Shown here in pieces: positions 34,545 to 46,717 of a stretch of DNA of 64,000 bases; the stretch's first letter is position 1; the number at the start of each line of letters is the position of its first letter. Source of the stretch: Calycina herbarum (lineage: Eukaryota; Ascomycota; Leotiomycetes; Helotiales; Pezizellaceae); NCBI GenBank assembly GCA_001414485.1, contig LLEY01000065.1, forward strand, positions 62,001 through 126,000. Reading direction: 5' to 3'. The position numbers were made by a program, and so were the translations under genes. Under the pieces are notes generated by a model. The model did not search any database. It was not told the DNA's origin and saw nothing but the letters and a program-made list of their open reading frames with translations.

Positions 34545-36728
34545 ATGATGCCCATCAAGGAGACACCCTTTTCGAACCCATCCGCTGGCACCAAGGGTTC
34601 AGCTATCCAGCCAGCAAATACCTCCCGTTCTCCCACACCCGGCGCAATACCTCCAGCATCGGGTACGAGTGATGTTGCAGCATCTCCCAACAGCAGGTCC
34701 GGAAACCAAGTTGGCAATCAATTCCTAGCAGATATAAACTCGAATCCCACCACTGAAAGCATCCCACATATCGTGCCGGCAGCTCCTCTGCTAACATACT
34801 GTCCGACAACGCTTTGTCCGCCAGGAAAGATGTACTTGAAAAACCACGAATACGCTCCGCAGAACCGCAGAGCTGCTCACAACGGGTGGTCCCCGATCGA
34901 TCCCCAAACTGATGGTCCGGTCAACGCTCCTAGAATGGCACTCCGGGCTACCGCGGCAGAGGTGGTCCAGCGACAAATTTTTCCTGACAGAGAAGTTGTA
35001 CACGCAAGTGTATACCACTACAACGATAACTTCGAGCTATCCAACGTTCGATGCGAACCAAAAGTGGCCGGCAAACCCACCGTGCATGGAGCAAATGAAG
35101 CCAGTGGAACTCTCGCAGCTGGGCTTAGCACACCCCCACCAGCTATATATGTTGACAGGGACATTGGAGTGAGAGACTACATGGACATTGACAACTTCCC
35201 TCTCGTCCCCTCCGGCTCCTCTAAAGCCCTGCTGGGAAAAAATGGAAAAACCTCCGAGCCAACTCCCGGGACAAGATCCAGCAATCGTCGGAAGAAGAAG
35301 TACACTTGGGACCATGATAACTTGAAGTCTGTTCCAGGGCAGATGATGGAGTATAATGTTATTCTAGACCTCGAGCAGCGCCCCAAGCTTAAGGAAACCA
35401 GAGACCCCGTCGGCACTATCAATAGAAGATGTGAAAAAGAAAAGAAGTTGCAGCCTAAGCGTCACGAAAAACATGGTAAAAATATAAAGATGAATCAGCA
35501 AGCAGCAATCGTGGAGGTCCCGCGGGACATTCTTCAACTCGCAATTGAAGCACTCAAAACCATGGACATTAATCCAACGAAGAGTGCTTCCACTGCCCTG
35601 GCGAAGTTCTTCGGTGGAGGTGACGAGGACGACAATAAAGTTGAAGAGGAGAGTTACCGCCGTTTCCTCCGAACGGGTGCTGGGGATTTGACACCCCACT
35701 CCGGTTTTGATGCCGAAGTTGTTCGAGGGATGCTCAAACACTTTGGATTTATTCACTCCCGACTTTATGATGGAGAAGCTTCCATCCCGGTAGAGTTTTC
35801 CGAGCCAATATCGTTGCCGCCCCTGCCGCCCAAACGACCAGATGCTGAAGCAAGAGCAAAAGCCATTTTCAAAAGAATGGAATTTGATGAAGCAGAGAAC
35901 CAAGCTTCTTTCACCGGGGTGGAAGATACTACAGCAACACCTGTTTTGCAACCAACGCCACTTGGACTTAGGTCCAACTTCGAAGCTTCCCCGCCATCTC
36001 CACAGTCCCCGGCAGAAACTCAAGTTCCTACTCTCAAGTCAATGTCTTCCGATCCAAACTCTGAGGAATTTGTTGAGTCTTCCTCATCATCTCGACGGCC
36101 TCCACCACAACCACAGCTCCCAACTCCCGAAACAATGTCTTCGACTCTAGAGACCGAGGAATTACGCCAACCTATTCCAAGACTAGCGAAAAAGAAATTA
36201 AAGATTGCTGGAACGAATAATGACGTCCCCAAAGATACTGCACAAAACAGTATCAGAACAGAAGCTCGCCGGGACCCTCATACTCCACCTCCAGAGAATG
36301 ACTCCTTACCACTAAAAGCTTCCAAGAAACGAAGTTTCGAAGAGTCAAGCGATGAAGCTGATGACTCTAGTGACTCAGACTCAGACGATACCCCACCAAA
36401 ACAGCCCAAGTCTTCAAAGAAACGAAGTTTGCACGAGTCGCAGGACCAGACACAAGAGTCATCATCGAATGATTCAAAGTCTTTAGATGAAGGAGACATC
36501 CCTCCGTTGAAGAAGGAAAAGCGGACCCTTAACGATATCACGAGTCTCAGTCAAATTCGTTTAATTGTGAAAAAACCTCCAAGAATTCCAAAAATTCGTC
36601 TACTTTTGAATAGGCGTTCACCTCCAAGAGCTAGGCTCTCTTTGAATCCTCAAGACCATCCAGATGCATCTCAAGCTGGACCTGAGTCCCAGGTTGTGGA
36701 GGAAAATCGATTGAGGAAATATATATGA
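34545..36728 (+). CDS. Hypothetical large disordered protein; acidic tail out of frame
   Basis: 727 residues from ATG 34545 to TGA 36726-36728. The N-terminal ~130 residues are Pro/Ser/Thr-rich. The middle holds a basic patch (NRRKKKYTWDHDNLK), and a more ordered helical segment follows (VPRDILQLAIEALKTMDINP through GMLKHFGFIHSR, about residues 325-405). The last 250 residues alternate acidic-serine runs (SSDEADDSSDSDSDD) and basic KKR clusters. That composition is usual for nuclear or chromatin-associated proteins, but no domain is recognised. Directly after the stop, a frame displaced by one base (36715-36888) continues a strongly acidic stretch, so the annotated C-terminus may be wrong. 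Confidence 0.75.
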   Translation: MMPIKETPFSNPSAGTKGSAIQPANTSRSPTPGAIPPASGTSDVAASPNSRSGNQVGNQFLADINSNPTTESIPHIVPAAPLLTYCPTTLCPPGKMYLKNHEYAPQNRRAAHNGWSPIDPQTDGPVNAPRMALRATAAEVVQRQIFPDREVVHASVYHYNDNFELSNVRCEPKVAGKPTVHGANEASGTLAAGLSTPPPAIYVDRDIGVRDYMDIDNFPLVPSGSSKALLGKNGKTSEPTPGTRSSNRRKKKYTWDHDNLKSVPGQMMEYNVILDLEQRPKLKETRDPVGTINRRCEKEKKLQPKRHEKHGKNIKMNQQAAIVEVPRDILQLAIEALKTMDINPTKSASTALAKFFGGGDEDDNKVEEESYRRFLRTGAGDLTPHSGFDAEVVRGMLKHFGFIHSRLYDGEASIPVEFSEPISLPPLPPKRPDAEARAKAIFKRMEFDEAENQASFTGVEDTTATPVLQPTPLGLRSNFEASPPSPQSPAETQVPTLKSMSSDPNSEEFVESSSSSRRPPPQPQLPTPETMSSTLETEELRQPIPRLAKKKLKIAGTNNDVPKDTAQNSIRTEARRDPHTPPPENDSLPLKASKKRSFEESSDEADDSSDSDSDDTPPKQPKSSKKRSLHESQDQTQESSSNDSKSLDEGDIPPLKKEKRTLNDITSLSQIRLIVKKPPRIPKIRLLLNRRSPPRARLSLNPQDHPDASQAGPESQVVEENRLRKYI

Positions 36729-36888
36729 TGAGGAAACGGAGATGGAAGTTTCAGGTGAGGAGTCGAATGGGGAAGACTCGGATGAGGGGGACTCGAATGA
36801 TGAGAACCCAAATGAGAATATGGAGGAGGAGAGTTCTGATGAGGAAGAGTCAGAAGACGAAGCTGAGGATATGGATGAGGAGCTGTAG
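36715..36888 (+). other. Acidic C-terminal extension in shifted frame
   Basis: Open for 57 codons to the TAG at 36886-36888. It is dominated by Glu, Asp, Ser and Asn (for example SSDEEESEDEAEDMDEEL), like the preceding protein. Entry from the main frame requires skipping one base within AGGAAATATATATGATG (about 36714-36730). A sequencing or assembly indel in this AT run, a real frameshift mutation, or an unrecognised intron would all fit. Confidence 0.55.
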
Positions 36889-38235
36889 GGGTGTGACATA
36901 TGACAGAGTGCGGTAATTTATCGGAGCATTTCTGTCAGAAATAGGGGATGTGTGGGAAATTTGTGGGGTCATTTAGACGAATTGAGGAAGGACTGTGTTA
37001 TGGTACAGTGAATACTTTGAGATATATGGACTCTGCAAGTTCACGAGGGAATCTCAGGCGAAGACGAATTTATGTGGAGAATATTTCTTTTCTTTGGGAT
37101 TTCTAAAAAAAAAGCTCTGGATCTCGGTGTGCGATAGGGGGAGGGGGCTACATACTGCATGGGAATAATGTCTAATGTAATGGCAAATACGAAGTCGACT
37201 CGTGGCTTTCTTGATTGTGATGTTGATGTCTGTTCCTTCCCATCGCTCAAAATAATAACGGACATTAAGGTGGTCTCGCCTTGAACTATCAGCCACACTA
37301 GATTAACACGTGACAGCCTCCACGGTTGCTCCGAAAACAATTATTTATTTATTTCTATGGGCTGAGGAAAGTAGTATTCTATTGTTTCCCAAATCAGCCT
37401 ATCCCAAATATTTTCAGCTTTTTTATATCTTATCTAAGTACATATCAATCTCCTCTCTGATTTCATCTGATGCAAGCGATGTTGCGCATAACATCCCCCC
37501 CAAAGGGCAGTAAAACACTTGTCATATCCAGAGACCTCTTTCCAAACACTTCATGATGGGATGCTCAATCTGTTTTAGCGATTGTTGATAAAAAAAGATC
37601 GAAACGAGATCCGAGCAGCCATGATGATTCCCAACTCCGCCGACATGAAGAACCAGAACGCCCCCCACACAACATCTATAGTGTTGTTGGAAAACATCAA
37701 ACCTGAAGCTCGAGTTATTACGATAACGACTAAGACGACTGACTATAAGACACATCGAAAATGCTAAGAAAGCCTTTTGGGTCCAGCAGAGTTTGATTTT
37801 CTACATCAGCACTACTGGGACTGTGACAACTAGGGAATTTATTAGAATTTTTTGAGTTTGGGCGGGATGGAGACTTATTCATCAGATCCGTTACAACATC
37901 ACCCGTGATTTGAACCACGGACATCGCAAAGACTTTGTTTGCAATTGCCCCTCGACCACTATAGGAGTTTATTGGTGGATCGCTTTCGTTGCCAATGTAC
38001 TGTTATCTCTTCATGGTTTCCTGGAATAACTTGTGGTTTGCTCTTATTACTGCGAACCTAAGGCTGGTAAATTAACCATTACCTCTTCCAAATAGTTAAT
38101 TTCATAGTAAGTCGCAGTCCAATGTCTGGATTTTATGGATGAGATTCTTGAAAAAGAAAAGAAAGCTCAGTTTGACGCATATGATTGATAAGATAACCAT
38201 AGAAAGTTGAGACTACTGATCACCAGCTTATGATA
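36889..38235. other. Intergenic region
   Basis: No gene supported. The base composition is normal and several short frames are present without features. Confidence 0.45.
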
Positions 38236-38756
38236 CAGTGAGTTACGAGTTAAGCTTGAATTTACCCAATTTTTTGTAATCCGAGCTTTTTAAGAAAATT
38301 CCTTGATTTCCCCCCTTTTTAGGTACTCTTTTACCTATTAATTAATAATAATATATAATATACTATTTATAAGAATAGGAAAGAAGAGGCTTATATCTCC
38401 TCTTATACTCTATAAACTTTATAAGACAAAAACAGATAATTTTATATCTATCTTAATTTTTATAAGGTCTTAGTATAGCTTATTAACCTTATAAGGGTAG
38501 TGAAATATTTTTTAAGAAAAGGGGTTATTTTAAGAATTATTTATCTTTTAGTTTACTTTTATTATACTTACTTTAAATTAATAAATTATATAGAAGAAAG
38601 ATAATTAGATATAGCGCTTCTTTCTAGCTAGGCCTTATCTCTTTTAGAGTACTTTTATTTTCTGTCTTCCAAAGAAAAGAGGGAGAAAGCCTTAATAAAA
38701 AAAAGCTCGGATTACAAAAAAAGTGGGCAAATTCAAGCTTAACTCGCAACTCACTG
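38236..38756. mobile_element. MITE with ~60-bp terminal inverted repeats (Tc1/mariner-like)
   Basis: Left end CAGTGAGTTACGAGTTAAGC and right end GCTTAACTCGCAACTCACTG pair over about 60 bp, through TTGTAATCCGAGCTTTTT. TA dinucleotides flank it at 38234-38235 and 38757-38758. The 521-bp element has an AT-rich core without any coding frame, as in non-autonomous elements. CAGTG ends and TA targets are typical of Tc1/mariner. Confidence 0.88.
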
Positions 38757-39538
38757 TAATCGAAGATAATATTTAGCTAATTTTCAGGCGCCGTTCCAAT
38801 TATTTCTGCGCCACCAAATATGAATGCTTCTCCCAGATACATCCCTTCTAGGAAGGAATAGAAGGGAGAATCCAACGACCAAGCAGACGAGGGTGAGTAA
38901 GAGAAGTCCATCGTCGACGGAGAATTCGTTCTAGATGCGAAGTCGAATGTAGAACCGAGCGCTCACACTGATGATGCATAGGACAAAAGGCAGATTGTTG
39001 ACCCCTAGAACATTAACAATGATTTCAGCTTTGAGGGAAGATTGATACTCGCAAGAAAGGCCTGCTTGGAGATTCGTCCCCAATTGCCATAATCCTTCAT
39101 GATTTCTATATGGCCATGCGTGGCAGAACGCGATCTTCAGCTGTGTTGGTGTTGAAACTACTTTAGTTTCCATCTGGTCCCACTCTTTCTAGGTGTCTTA
39201 CGCTTTCTATTTTATACGTCATTTCTCGAACGTTACATTCTTCCACCATGGAGGACAATCGCAACTCAAATTTCAATATGAAAATGGCGGGAGACAATTG
39301 GATAACCAATACAATTGCTGATGAATTCCCTATATCTCACTTAGATGCTGCGCCCGTGGTGTCAGAAGGAGGCTAAGCTTTCAGTAAACAGCCATGGCCC
39401 ACCAACAACAAACACGGTCGTAGTTTGCTCTCAGGTATAAACTATCATACCTTAAAATCTTACCTGGTGTCTCTCTACTATCACGTGGTTATACCTGTAC
39501 CATAATTTCTCTGATCCTTTGATTCTTTAGCGTATGTA
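38757..39538. other. Intergenic region between MITE and Tc1/mariner element
   Basis: Normal composition, no credible gene. An 80-codon minus frame at 38931-39173 has no recognisable features. Confidence 0.4.
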
Positions 39539-40248
39539 AGAGTTGGGGCCACAGCTCGTGGCCCACCTAAGCGAGAACATCAAAACCTGCACCTTATTTT
39601 TAAACATATACTATAAATCTAAATCTAATTATTTTAACTTTAAATTAAAAGCTTATATTAATAAATAGTAGCTAGTCCACGTACATCAATAACGTCTTCT
39701 AATTTATATGTTAATCTCTTAGTATATACCTGATAATCACGCGGATCTACTAGATCCCAAAGCCTTTGAATCTCCTTAATCAACTCCTCCTTAGAAGTCG
39801 GTATAAAGGGCAACTTCTTTAACTCTTCTTTCATCTACTGCCAGACCTTCTTAATTACGTTTAAATCAGGTGAAGAAGGAGTCTAATTAAAGCCACGGAT
39901 GTTATGTTAGAGCTTAGCTAAGCGAGTATATCCCTTGTATACCTTTGAACCGTCCTCTATAAAGATATAGTCGGTACTGAGCTTATCGAATAAGGGAAAG
40001 ATAACTGGCTTAAGAACCTGATCCTTATAGGCGCGGGAATTCACCCCTCTATAGCCTTGTTCCTTCTCTAAGAAGATAAGAGGGGACTTATACCCTCCCT
40101 AAGTAATATGTTGACCTAATATAATCTTAACACCTCTTTTCGTCTACCCGACGTGTTACCTAGACTCTCCTACTCTTTCTAAGCTCAAATATACACTTGT
40201 TCGACCATATAACCGTCCTCTAGTCCCCTCTCCTTGGATTCGAGGTAG

Positions 40249-40253
40249 CATAG
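40249..40253. other. Target-site duplication CATAG of element B (left)
   Basis: Five bases repeated exactly at 47831-47835, directly outside the two LTRs. Confidence 0.92.
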
Positions 40254-40691
40254 TGTCACGAATCACGTGTGAACATGTGATGAGTGAAGACCAGGCGGCG
40301 CCCTGACAGGTTAAGCACTATCAGAAACTCTTATAAGCAAAAGAGGGATCCTTAGACTAGCTAAGCGATCCATGGATTTCTTTTGGTAAGAAGCATCACG
40401 TGACTTAGTCGCCTGAGTCGCCTGAGTCGCCTGTCGACTGAAGCGATCAGGGCGAGCGACTAGAGCGACTGGAACGGGAGACTACAGTTCTATATAAGAC
40501 TGGCACGTCTGCTATTAGATAGGAGCTTCGTGCTTAACTTTAGTTATTAATCTTATTATCTTATTTAACATCTTTGATATAAGTAACGAGTTCACTTCTA
40601 AGTAAATAACCTAGCGTATCTATACTTCTTACCTATATACTAACCTTCGAGACTTAGTTATCTTTGTTTAGTTTATTTAAGTTTTGTTATA
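40254..40691 (+). repeat. 5' LTR of element B
   Basis: 438 bp, starting TGTCACGAATCACG and ending GTTTTGTTATA (a RIP-altered GTTTCGTTACA). A TATATAAG box lies at 40491-40498. The U3 part has an array of AGTCGCCTG units with inverted GCGACT copies (40407-40471). The outer half is well preserved; the inner half is mutated. Confidence 0.92.
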
Positions 40692-40699
40692 CTTTAAGC

Positions 40700-43600
40700 A
40701 CCTACTTAGAAGTTTAGTCGCTATAGCCCTAGCAACCCCCGCCGTAGCAGCTAGCCCGAATACTAGTCGAGTTAATATTATAGGAATATCTAGAAGTGTG
40801 ACCGGAAGAACACCTGCTAGTATATAGTTAACTAGGAACGACGACAATATTAGTATACCGGACGCCCCCGAGCCCTACAAGGTTGAAGCACTTAAGTCTA
40901 TTAAAGTTAAGATACTAGATACGTATTATAGGAAGCGAAAAGAACTCGACTCGTTCCTTCTCTAGATAGACATCTACTTTAACTTTAACTCTAACAAGTT
41001 CGAAGGTAATTATAACTTACGAACTATCTTTACTATCTCCTACTTTAAGGGAGTAGTATTAGAATAGGCCTAGCTATACTTAGAGGACTTCTTTAAGAAT
41101 AAGGATAAAGATAGAAAGATAGAATTAACTAAGATTATGTTTAAATCTTAGAGAGGATTTAAGACAACTATTAGGAAGGTTTTTAAAGACTTTAATACGA
41201 TTTAAACAGCTATATATAAGCTTTTGGAATTATACTAGACTAGATTAGTAATAGATTATACTAATGAATTTTAACGTTATAGAACGAAGTTAGGATAGGA
41301 TACTATCGCTCTTATAGAACTCTTTTATAGAGGATTAAAGGTATATATTCGTAAAGAAATAGCTAAGTAGAATATATAGTTCTTAACTATTATAGGTATA
41401 ATTAAGGAAGTTATCTAGTTAGATAACTACTTCTACGAATTTAGAAAGAGTAACCTTAGGTATAGGGAAAAGAGTAAAGGGTTAGAAAAGTAGAAGCACT
41501 CTTATATTAATAAATATAGTAAAGAGGCAAATACTATATAAAAGAAAACCTTTCTAAAGAAAGGAGGACTTTCCTAGGAAGAGCGAAATCGTTAACGTAA
41601 GTAGAACTTGTATTATAATTATAGCCTACTAGGTTATAGAGTAAATAAGTATAGTAAGAAGAAAGACTCTAAGGAAAAGAAATAGATTAATACTACTATT
41701 TAATAATAGGTAGCCTTAACCGATTATATTAAACTTATAAATAAGGAGCTTAAAGTATAAGAATATAAAACCTAGATTGAAAATAATAAAGGAATTAGTA
41801 GTATATAAGATACTAATAATAATAGAGATCTACTTTTTAAAGAATATTATAATATCTAATTAGTAATAGAATCTAAGTAACCTCTTTAAGTAGAATACGA
41901 ATTACTACTATTAACTAGTTCTTTAGAGATATTAAACTTATCTTCTAGTTTAGAAGAAGAAATAAAAAATAAAGACTTTAAAGTTAGAGAAACTTAGGCT
42001 TTTATTAGAACTTTTAAATAAGGAAATCGATAGATATATATTAATAATTAGAAACTAGATTTCTAGAGTCCTTATATAATATAAGTAGTTAACCTAACTA
42101 TCTTAATAATATATATAGTTATAAGTAATAACTCTAAAATAATAACTCTGGTTAGTCTAATTACTAGATAGAAAACTATTAAAAGAAAAGAACTAGAACA
42201 GAAACGACAACTAATTAAAAAACCTAGCTATCTTAAAGTAGAGGATATATAGAGAATATATAATATTTTAGATAAAATTAGTATATAAATATAGTAAGTT
42301 CTAACAGGATTTAAGAGACGAATTAAAACCTCTTTCCTTAGAATACTATCTGAAGATATTATACTAAAAGAATTTAAAAGATATATTATAGTTATATTAC
42401 TTAGAAATAATAGACTAGTATTTAGAAAATATAACTTATAATAACTGTTTAGTATACTATTCTAGGAGTAAAGAGAGCTTAATATAACTAGATAAGCTAA
42501 AACAGAACTAAAAGAATTATACTATCTATTAATAGAAGAACTATAGTTTATAGAAACAGTTTAAGAAATAATAGTATAATAGATATAATATAAACTAAGT
42601 CTAACCTTAGATTAGTTATTATAAAAACGATTTAAAGGAATTTTACTAGAACCTACTAGAATAGTAGAATATTATTAGATATATGAAGTAGTATTATTAG
42701 ATAAAGAAGAAGTAGTATTCTTTCCTTAGTCCTAGATTTAAGTAGTTAAAGAAAAGAATTTAAGAGACTATATATTTAAAGTTTACTATATAAAACTAGA
42801 GATAAGTATACTAGAAGCTACTTTAGATTATCTATATATAAGAGAACTATAGTTTATAGAAACTATTTTAGAAACTAGTTATAAATAGATCTAATATAAT
42901 TATAAACGAATACTAAAGCGATTTATAAAGGGAATTCCTAAAATTATAGGAATCGTAGAATATAGATTAGTATATAAGGTAGTATATACTAATAAGGAAA
43001 GAGTAAGATTCTTTCTATAGTATAAGAATAAGGAGAGAAAGAATTATAATTAAGAAAATTAATCTTTTAAAGTCTAATATATTAAAGTAAAGTTAAATAC
43101 TACTTTAGGAGAAAGACAGTTAGTAATAACTATAGAAATATAAGAGAGAAAGTTATAAGTTATAATAGACTTAGGAGTAATAGGTAACGTTATCTCTCTA
43201 ATAGCTTATAAGAAGCTAAATATTCTAATTAAAGAGATAAGACTATGTTAACTAAGAGTAGTTAATAAAATAGATATTATATACTAAAATAGAATTATTA
43301 ATTAGTAAACTATTCTAATAAAAGTTAATATTAAAGAATACTATTTAGATATATAATTCGATATTATTAAAATAAGGAGTAAGGAAGTAATACTTAGTAT
43401 ACTATAGATTTAGGAATATAATCTAGAAATCAACTAAAAGGCTAGAATAATAACCTTTAGTTAATATAAATATATAGGTTCGCGTTTATAACTTTAAAGC
43501 TAGAACGAGGTTAGTACTACCTCTTCTAAGATACTAGAACACCTTACCTAAGGTCTTCTACAAGTTAGTAAGAAAGCTAATAACAAAATACCTATATAGT

Positions 43601-46600
43601 ATAAAGAATTTAAGGCTTTGTTTAAAAACCTAGAAGACTTATAAGCCTTACTAAAACATTACTTATAAGATTATAAGATTAAATTAAAAGAGGGTTATTA
43701 TCTCTTAAAGTAAAAGCTTCGGTTATATAACTAGAAAAGCCTATAAAGAATAGAAAGTTATATAAAGGAAGGTATTAAGAAGAGATATATTAGAAGATCT
43801 AAGTTACTAATTACCTTAAATATACTTATTATTAAGAAAAAGAATAACCTAGATAAGAGAGTATATATTAATTACTAAGAAGTAAATTATACTATAGTTA
43901 AGAACGCTTATCCGCTACTACCTAGCTAATACTTATAAGATAAGTTAAGTAAGGTAGTACGATTTATAAAACTAGATTAATAAAACGTTTATAGACTTAT
44001 ATAAATAAAAGTTAGAAACGAATAGAAGATAGTATTTGCCTTACTATTAGGCCTTTATAAATATATAGTTATATTATTTAGACTTTATAACATACTAGTT
44101 ATATGTTAAAAATAAAATAATAATATTTTAAGAGACTTTCTAAGAGTAATAGTAATTTATTACCTAGATAATATCCTAATCTTTTTAGAAAAAGAAGAAG
44201 AATATAAGAGATATATTAGAGAAGTTTTATAATAACTTATAAAAGTAAACTCTTAGTTAAAACTCTTAAAATACGAGTTTAGAGTAACTTTGTAATAGCA
44301 CGAAACGGATACTACTACAAAAGAGGTATATAGAAGTGCGTTCGATAGAATGACATATCCGAATACTAGGCTCTGATACGAAGGAAAAGACCAAATTAGT
44401 CTTTCCTCAAGAGAGAGTAAGGGCATCTATATATAAGAGGGCCGGATAATAACAAAAGTCTGTACCGATCCGGCTCTGACAATTCCGAAACCATCTGTGC
44501 CGTACTATACTCGGCACGTATTCTTGGCTGTTCCGATGGCTCGGCAATTCCATCAATAGCTGGCTATTACAAACTTAGACACTTTTCCTAGAATAAGTAT
44601 TTAGCTTAGAGAAAATAGAAATAGATCTAGCAAAGATCTAAGACATCTTAAACTAGAAATTACTAGAGAATATAAAAGATATATAGTCCTTCCTTAGATT
44701 TATAAACTTTTACTATCTATTTATCTAAGACTATATAAAGATTACTAAACTAATATTAGTACTAGTTAAGAAGACTATTAAGTTTATATAGAATAAACAA
44801 ATAGAGGATACTTTTTAGAAAATTAAAGCTAAGTTTATAGAAAAACCTATTCTATACGATTTCGACGTAGATAAACCTAGTATAATTAAAATAGACGCCT
44901 TAGATATAGTAGTAGATATAGTTTACCTATAACTAAATAATAAGAGAAAACTTATACCTATTATATATTATTCTAAGATATTTAACCTAGTATAATAAAA
45001 CTATAGTATTTATAATAAAGAATTACTTACTATAGTATTAGCTTTAGAATACTAAAGGATTTATTTATAGCTAGTAAAATACTTAGTTATAGTTTTATCT
45101 AACTACGAAAACTATAGAACATTTATAATAACTAAGGAACTTATAATAAGATAATTAGCTAGATAGTTAAAGATATTAGAAGGATTTAATATTATTATTT
45201 AATATATAAAAAGAACGTTAAATACTCGAGCTAATACTCTTAGTTAGAAACCTAGATACGAGAGAAACAAGGAATATAAGAAAATTATAATCTTAAAAAC
45301 TCTTAAGAATAGAGACTTAGTACCTACTATATACGAAATAGTAGTAATAAATAACATCTAGATAGATAAAATTTAAAACATATATAAGGGTTATAACTAG
45401 TATATAAAAGAGAAATTATAGGTTCCTAGCTCGTATATAAAGGAATTTATATAAGAATACTATACTACGCCTACTTATAGCTACTAAGGAATTCGTAGAA
45501 CCCTTTAATAGATAAGATAATACTACTATATTAATCGATTATCTATAATAGTTAAGAAAGTAATAGTAGAATATAATACCTATACCTAGAATAAGGCTTT
45601 CTACTATACTTCTTATAGATAGATAAATACTACTCTAATACTATAAATACCTTAGAAATCAATATTTATAGATTTTATTATTAAATTACTAAAATCTAAA
45701 GATCTAATAATAGGAGTCGAGTATAACTCGATCCTAGTTATTATAGAACAACTTATAAAGTATATAATTCTAATAGTATATATAGAGTTAAATATAGCTA
45801 AGGAATTAGTATTTATATTCCTTAGAGAAGTAGTCTTAAGATATAGACTACTTAAAGAAATACTCTTAGATAGAGATAAGCTCTTTACCTTAAAATTTTA
45901 GATTACTCTTATAAAACGATTAAGTATGAAAAAAAGCTCTCTATAGCTTTCTACTCTTAGATAAATAAAGGAAACAAACATATAAACTAAGTAGTAGAAA
46001 CATACCTTCGTTATTATATAAACTACTAGTAAGACAACTAGATAGAGCTGCTACTTTTAGCATAGTTTACTTATAATAGTTCAGTAATAGAAATAACACT
46101 TATTATACTATTCTATACTAATTTTAAGTATAAGTTATTAGTATATTAAGAACTACTATCTACGACTATTAATAACTAACTTACTTATATTCACGTCTTA
46201 AGAATTAAAGGGCTATATAAGGAACTTATAGAGGATTTGTAATTTATAGTCAAAAGAAATATATACTACTATAATAAACGACGTAGTTAGAAGCTAACGC
46301 TAAAAGAGAAGGATAAAGTCTACTTAGTATAAAAAAATATTAATATAAAAAGACTAAGTAATAAACTAGATTATAAAAAACTTAGACTATTTAAAATTAA
46401 ATAAGTTAAAAGACCTTTAAATTATAAATTAGTACTACTAAGGATAATAAACATCTACCTAGTATTCTATATATCCCTACTTAAACTAGTACTACTAGGA
46501 GCACTACTAGCTCTATTTATAGAAATTCAACTAGTTAATCTAAACACCGAATATAAAGTCGAAAGGATTCTTAACTATAAGATTATTAGAGGTAAGATTA

Positions 46601-46715
46601 AGTATTTAATTAAATAGTTAGATTACCTATACTTAGAGAATACTTAGAAACCTAGAAAAAACATTAACTAGTACTTAGAGGAACTTTAGGACTTCTATAA
46701 TTAAAACCTAAGGTT
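40700..46715 (+). pseudogene. gag-pol remnants of element B
   Basis: Landmarks seen on plus: a gag-like region 40780-41300; a zinc knuckle near 41606-41655 in which Cys and His codons have become Tyr; a protease D-x-G block (VIIDLGVIGNVIS, about 43160-43200); the reverse-transcriptase box YLDN near 44159-44173 (Asp lost in YLDD); an RNase H start near 44860-44920; an integrase zinc-binding region near 45475-45600; an integrase catalytic start IDFIIKLLKSKD near 45668; and a chromodomain (ERILNYKIIRGKIKYLIK.., about 46560-46680). Loss of catalytic and zinc-binding residues plus many TAG/TAA stops show it is dead. Confidence 0.85.
44291..44571. repeat. Solo LTR or TRIM-like element, 281 bp, inside element B
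   Basis: Ends TGTAATAGC and GCTATTACA form a 9-bp perfect inverted pair with TG..CA termini. AACTT is duplicated at 44286-44290 and 44572-44576. A TATATATAAG box lies near 44427-44436. It lacks internal coding sequence and has nearly normal G+C, in contrast to the RIP-mutated DNA around it. It differs from the gypsy LTRs; a copia-type origin is a guess. Confidence 0.88.
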
Positions 46716-46717
46716 AC

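Noticed and set aside
35364..36023. 219-codon minus-strand frame
   Set aside because: Antisense shadow of the 34545 gene.
36693..36754. 62-bp GT..AG intron explaining the acidic tail of the 34545 gene
   Set aside because: Splicing there leads into the third frame (Arg/Met-rich), not the acidic frame, and no good branch point is seen.
37890..37920. tRNA T-arm-like sequence on the minus strand (GTGGTTCAAATCACGG)
   Set aside because: The stem only forms with an 8-base loop, and no acceptor, D or anticodon arms are found at proper distance.
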